In this document: one piece after another, positions 62,808-64,000 of the stretch
Layout of the letters: each line of letters begins with the position of its first letter
Numbering within the stretch: position 1 is the first letter of the stretch
Assembly (NCBI RefSeq): GCF_000494755.1
Contig: NC_022657.1
Coordinates: 8,648,001-8,712,000, forward strand
DNA from: Amorphoplanes friuliensis DSM 7358
GTDB taxonomy: Bacteria; Actinomycetota; Actinomycetes; Mycobacteriales; Micromonosporaceae
Reading direction: 5' to 3'
DNA: 64,000 nt
Translations under genes and position numbers: made by a program
The notes under the pieces: generated by a model
What the model was told of the DNA's origin: nothing
Databases searched by the model: none
The model's input: only the letters and a program-made list of their open reading frames with translations

Positions 62808-62990
62808 TCAGCCCCAGTGCGGGGGACGGTCCTCCAGGAGGCGGTCGTCGTTCGAGTCGTCGGCGCTCGAACCCCAGCCCCGTTCGGTGTCGTCGCGGGT
62901 CTGTTCCGGCAGCAACGGCGCTTCTTCGGGCTCGAAGTCCACGGTGCGCTCGGCGTCGGCATCACGTTCAGGCTCGTCCAGGATGTCCAC
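62808..62990 (-). CDS. Small acidic conserved protein, 60 aa
   Basis: GTG start at 62990 with no ribosome site, possibly leaderless. Very acidic and compact: VDILDEPERDADAERTV, EEAPLLPEQTRDDTERGW and a C-terminal DRLLEDRPPHWG. I recall similar short proteins with the same PPHWG end in related Actinobacteria, but no function is known. It is divergent from the 63049 gene with 58 bp between starts. Confidence 0.75.
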   Translation of the reverse strand: MDILDEPERDADAERTVDFEPEEAPLLPEQTRDDTERGWGSSADDSNDDRLLEDRPPHWG

Positions 62991-63048
62991 GGTATTGAGG
63001 GTAGGCCGCGTCGCGGTGCGCTGTCCGCACCGGATAGATGTAGCGTCG

Positions 63049-63381
63049 ATGAACGTGAGCGCCCCGACCGGATCCGATGACGACGCGTACTGGCAGCGCC
63101 CCGGTTCCGAGCCGGAGCCCTTCGGGGCCGGCCGCCCGGTGCCCCAGCCCGCACCCACACCCCGCTACGAGGGGCCGCCGCGCACTCCGCCGCCCTCGCC
63201 GTACTGGCGACCGCCGCTGGTGCAGAAGCCTCCGCCGCCGCGGTCCATGCCCGGCCAGGACATGGACTCCCTGGACGAGACCGAGGGTTCGGCGCGCACG
63301 GTGACGTACGGCGTCGGCCTGGTCGCGGGCGCGATCGCGCTGATCCTGATGTGCCTGCTCTGCGCCCGCGCGATCTTCTGA
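63049..63381 (+). CDS. Small proline-rich tail-anchored membrane protein
   Basis: 110 residues. The first 80 are Pro/Arg/Asp-rich and disordered (PQPAPTPRYEGPPRTPPP) and a single C-terminal helix (VTYGVGLVAGAIALILMCLLCARAIF) would anchor it with the body in the cytoplasm. No family assigned. A terminator hairpin follows. Confidence 0.75.
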   Translation: MNVSAPTGSDDDAYWQRPGSEPEPFGAGRPVPQPAPTPRYEGPPRTPPPSPYWRPPLVQKPPPPRSMPGQDMDSLDETEGSARTVTYGVGLVAGAIALILMCLLCARAIF

Positions 63382-63382
63382 C

Positions 63383-63419
63383 CCGTCCCGGCCACCACCC
63401 CACATGGCGGCCGGGACGG
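63383..63419. terminator. Bidirectional terminator hairpin
   Basis: CCGTCCCGGCC (63383-63393) pairs perfectly with GGCCGGGACGG (63409-63419). It lies between the convergent genes ending at 63381 and 63427. Confidence 0.85.
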
Positions 63420-63426
63420 CGGACCG

Positions 63427-63906
63427 TCAGGAACTCGTTCCCCAGACTGCCTGGGCTCCCGAGTCCCCCGTCCTGAAGACGTAATAGCCGGAAACCGCGG
63501 CGAGCGCCACCATGATCACTGCAAGTCCCAGCTCCGCTGCGCGCGGTAGCGGTCGACTGGACTTACGGAGCGTCAGGAACACCATGACGAGAGTCACAAC
63601 GCCGAGTCCGAGCGAGAAGTAGAACGTCAACGTCCCGAAGCCCATGTGGTCATCGATGGCCTCGAGCGGCGGGCCGCTCATGCCGTTGCCGATCAGGCGC
63701 TCGCGCAGTTTGCCGCCGGAGGCCATGGACACCCCGGCCGTCACGGGTGCCGCGATCGCGAGCAGGACCGCAGCCCAGCCGATCTTCGATCGCCACCGGG
63801 GCAGGACCGCGTAGACGATGGCCAGCAGCGCCAGCAGCGGCACGAAGACCACCGCCGCGTGGATCACAAGAGCGTGTACGGGCATGCCGTTGATCTGGTC
63901 GAACAC
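63427..63906 (-). CDS. DUF2231 family membrane protein
   Basis: 159 residues from GTG 63906, chosen because AAGGAG then has five to six bases of spacing (GTG 63912 abuts it). MFDQINGMPVHALVIHAAVVFVPLLALLAIVY is the family start; four membrane helices follow. A His near residue 12 and one near 17 could bind a cofactor such as haem, which is unproven. No operon partner is visible before the window end. Confidence 0.87.
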   Translation of the reverse strand: MFDQINGMPVHALVIHAAVVFVPLLALLAIVYAVLPRWRSKIGWAAVLLAIAAPVTAGVSMASGGKLRERLIGNGMSGPPLEAIDDHMGFGTLTFYFSLGLGVVTLVMVFLTLRKSSRPLPRAAELGLAVIMVALAAVSGYYVFRTGDSGAQAVWGTSS

Positions 63907-64000
63907 GGTCACCTCCTTGGAACGATTCGGGACCCAGGGACGTCAGCCTAGAGTTATCTGACGCCGCAAACATCCCCCCGTTTCCGCCTACGCGCAGTCG

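Overview
High G+C sequence with GTG and TTG starts, strong AGGAG-type ribosome sites and gene neighbourhoods typical of Actinobacteria. The protein style (Micromonosporaceae-like small proteins, tRNA-Gln next to glmU, a CIRCE element in front of fmdB) suggests an Actinoplanes/Micromonospora relative. This placement is inference, because no 16S rRNA gene lies in the window. Most genes are on the minus strand.

Layout. 0-2.4 kb: a GH51 arabinofuranosidase (cut by the window edge) under a LacI repressor with visible operators. 2.5-5.7 kb: sulfate activation (cysN, cysD) and cysQ. 5.7-7.5 kb: an exopolysaccharide-initiating sugar transferase. 7.6-11.8 kb: housekeeping block pth, rplY, prs, glmU, then tRNA-Gln. 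12.1-30.7 kb: an accessory island read leftward, containing two giant synthases that together look like a rearranged polyunsaturated-fatty-acid-synthase-type (Pfa-like) iterative lipid/polyketide synthase, plus a free ACP, an alpha/beta hydrolase, a sulfotransferase, two paralogous secreted proteins of unrecognised family and an esterase lipoprotein. 31-32.6 kb: a TetR regulator and two DUF4383 membrane proteins. 32.7-38.3 kb: ABC-F ATPase, ispE, a Uma2-family gene, rsmA, tatD. 38.4-46.7 kb: two secreted or hypothetical proteins, metG, a membrane protein, rsmI and pmt. 47.3-50.6 kb: a Gly/Ser-rich membrane protein and a deacetylase-glycosyltransferase fusion for surface polysaccharide. 50.7-54.8 kb: a degenerate GAF/histidine-kinase-like protein and small enzymes. 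54.9-58.9 kb: tRNA-Ala and the cell-division/envelope cluster glpR-rimJ-glp(moeA)-galU. 58.9-63.9 kb: a diguanylate cyclase, 5-formyl-THF cyclo-ligase, CIRCE-fmdB, a SAF-domain protein and small proteins.

The most interesting region is 12.1-30.7 kb. The synthase carries every activity for an iterative reducing cycle, split over two polypeptides in an unusual order (ER-KS-AT-ACP-ACP-KR and KS-AT-linker-DH-PPTase). It is followed without gaps by ACP, hydrolase and sulfotransferase genes that overlap or nearly touch, so a sulfated lipid-like product is a reasonable hypothesis. The island lies between glmU/tRNA-Gln and the TetR gene that, from remembered gene order in M. tuberculosis, normally faces glmU directly. 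This suggests insertion at a tRNA-associated site in an otherwise conserved chromosomal neighbourhood. No CRISPR array, rRNA operon, transposase or integrase gene was seen.
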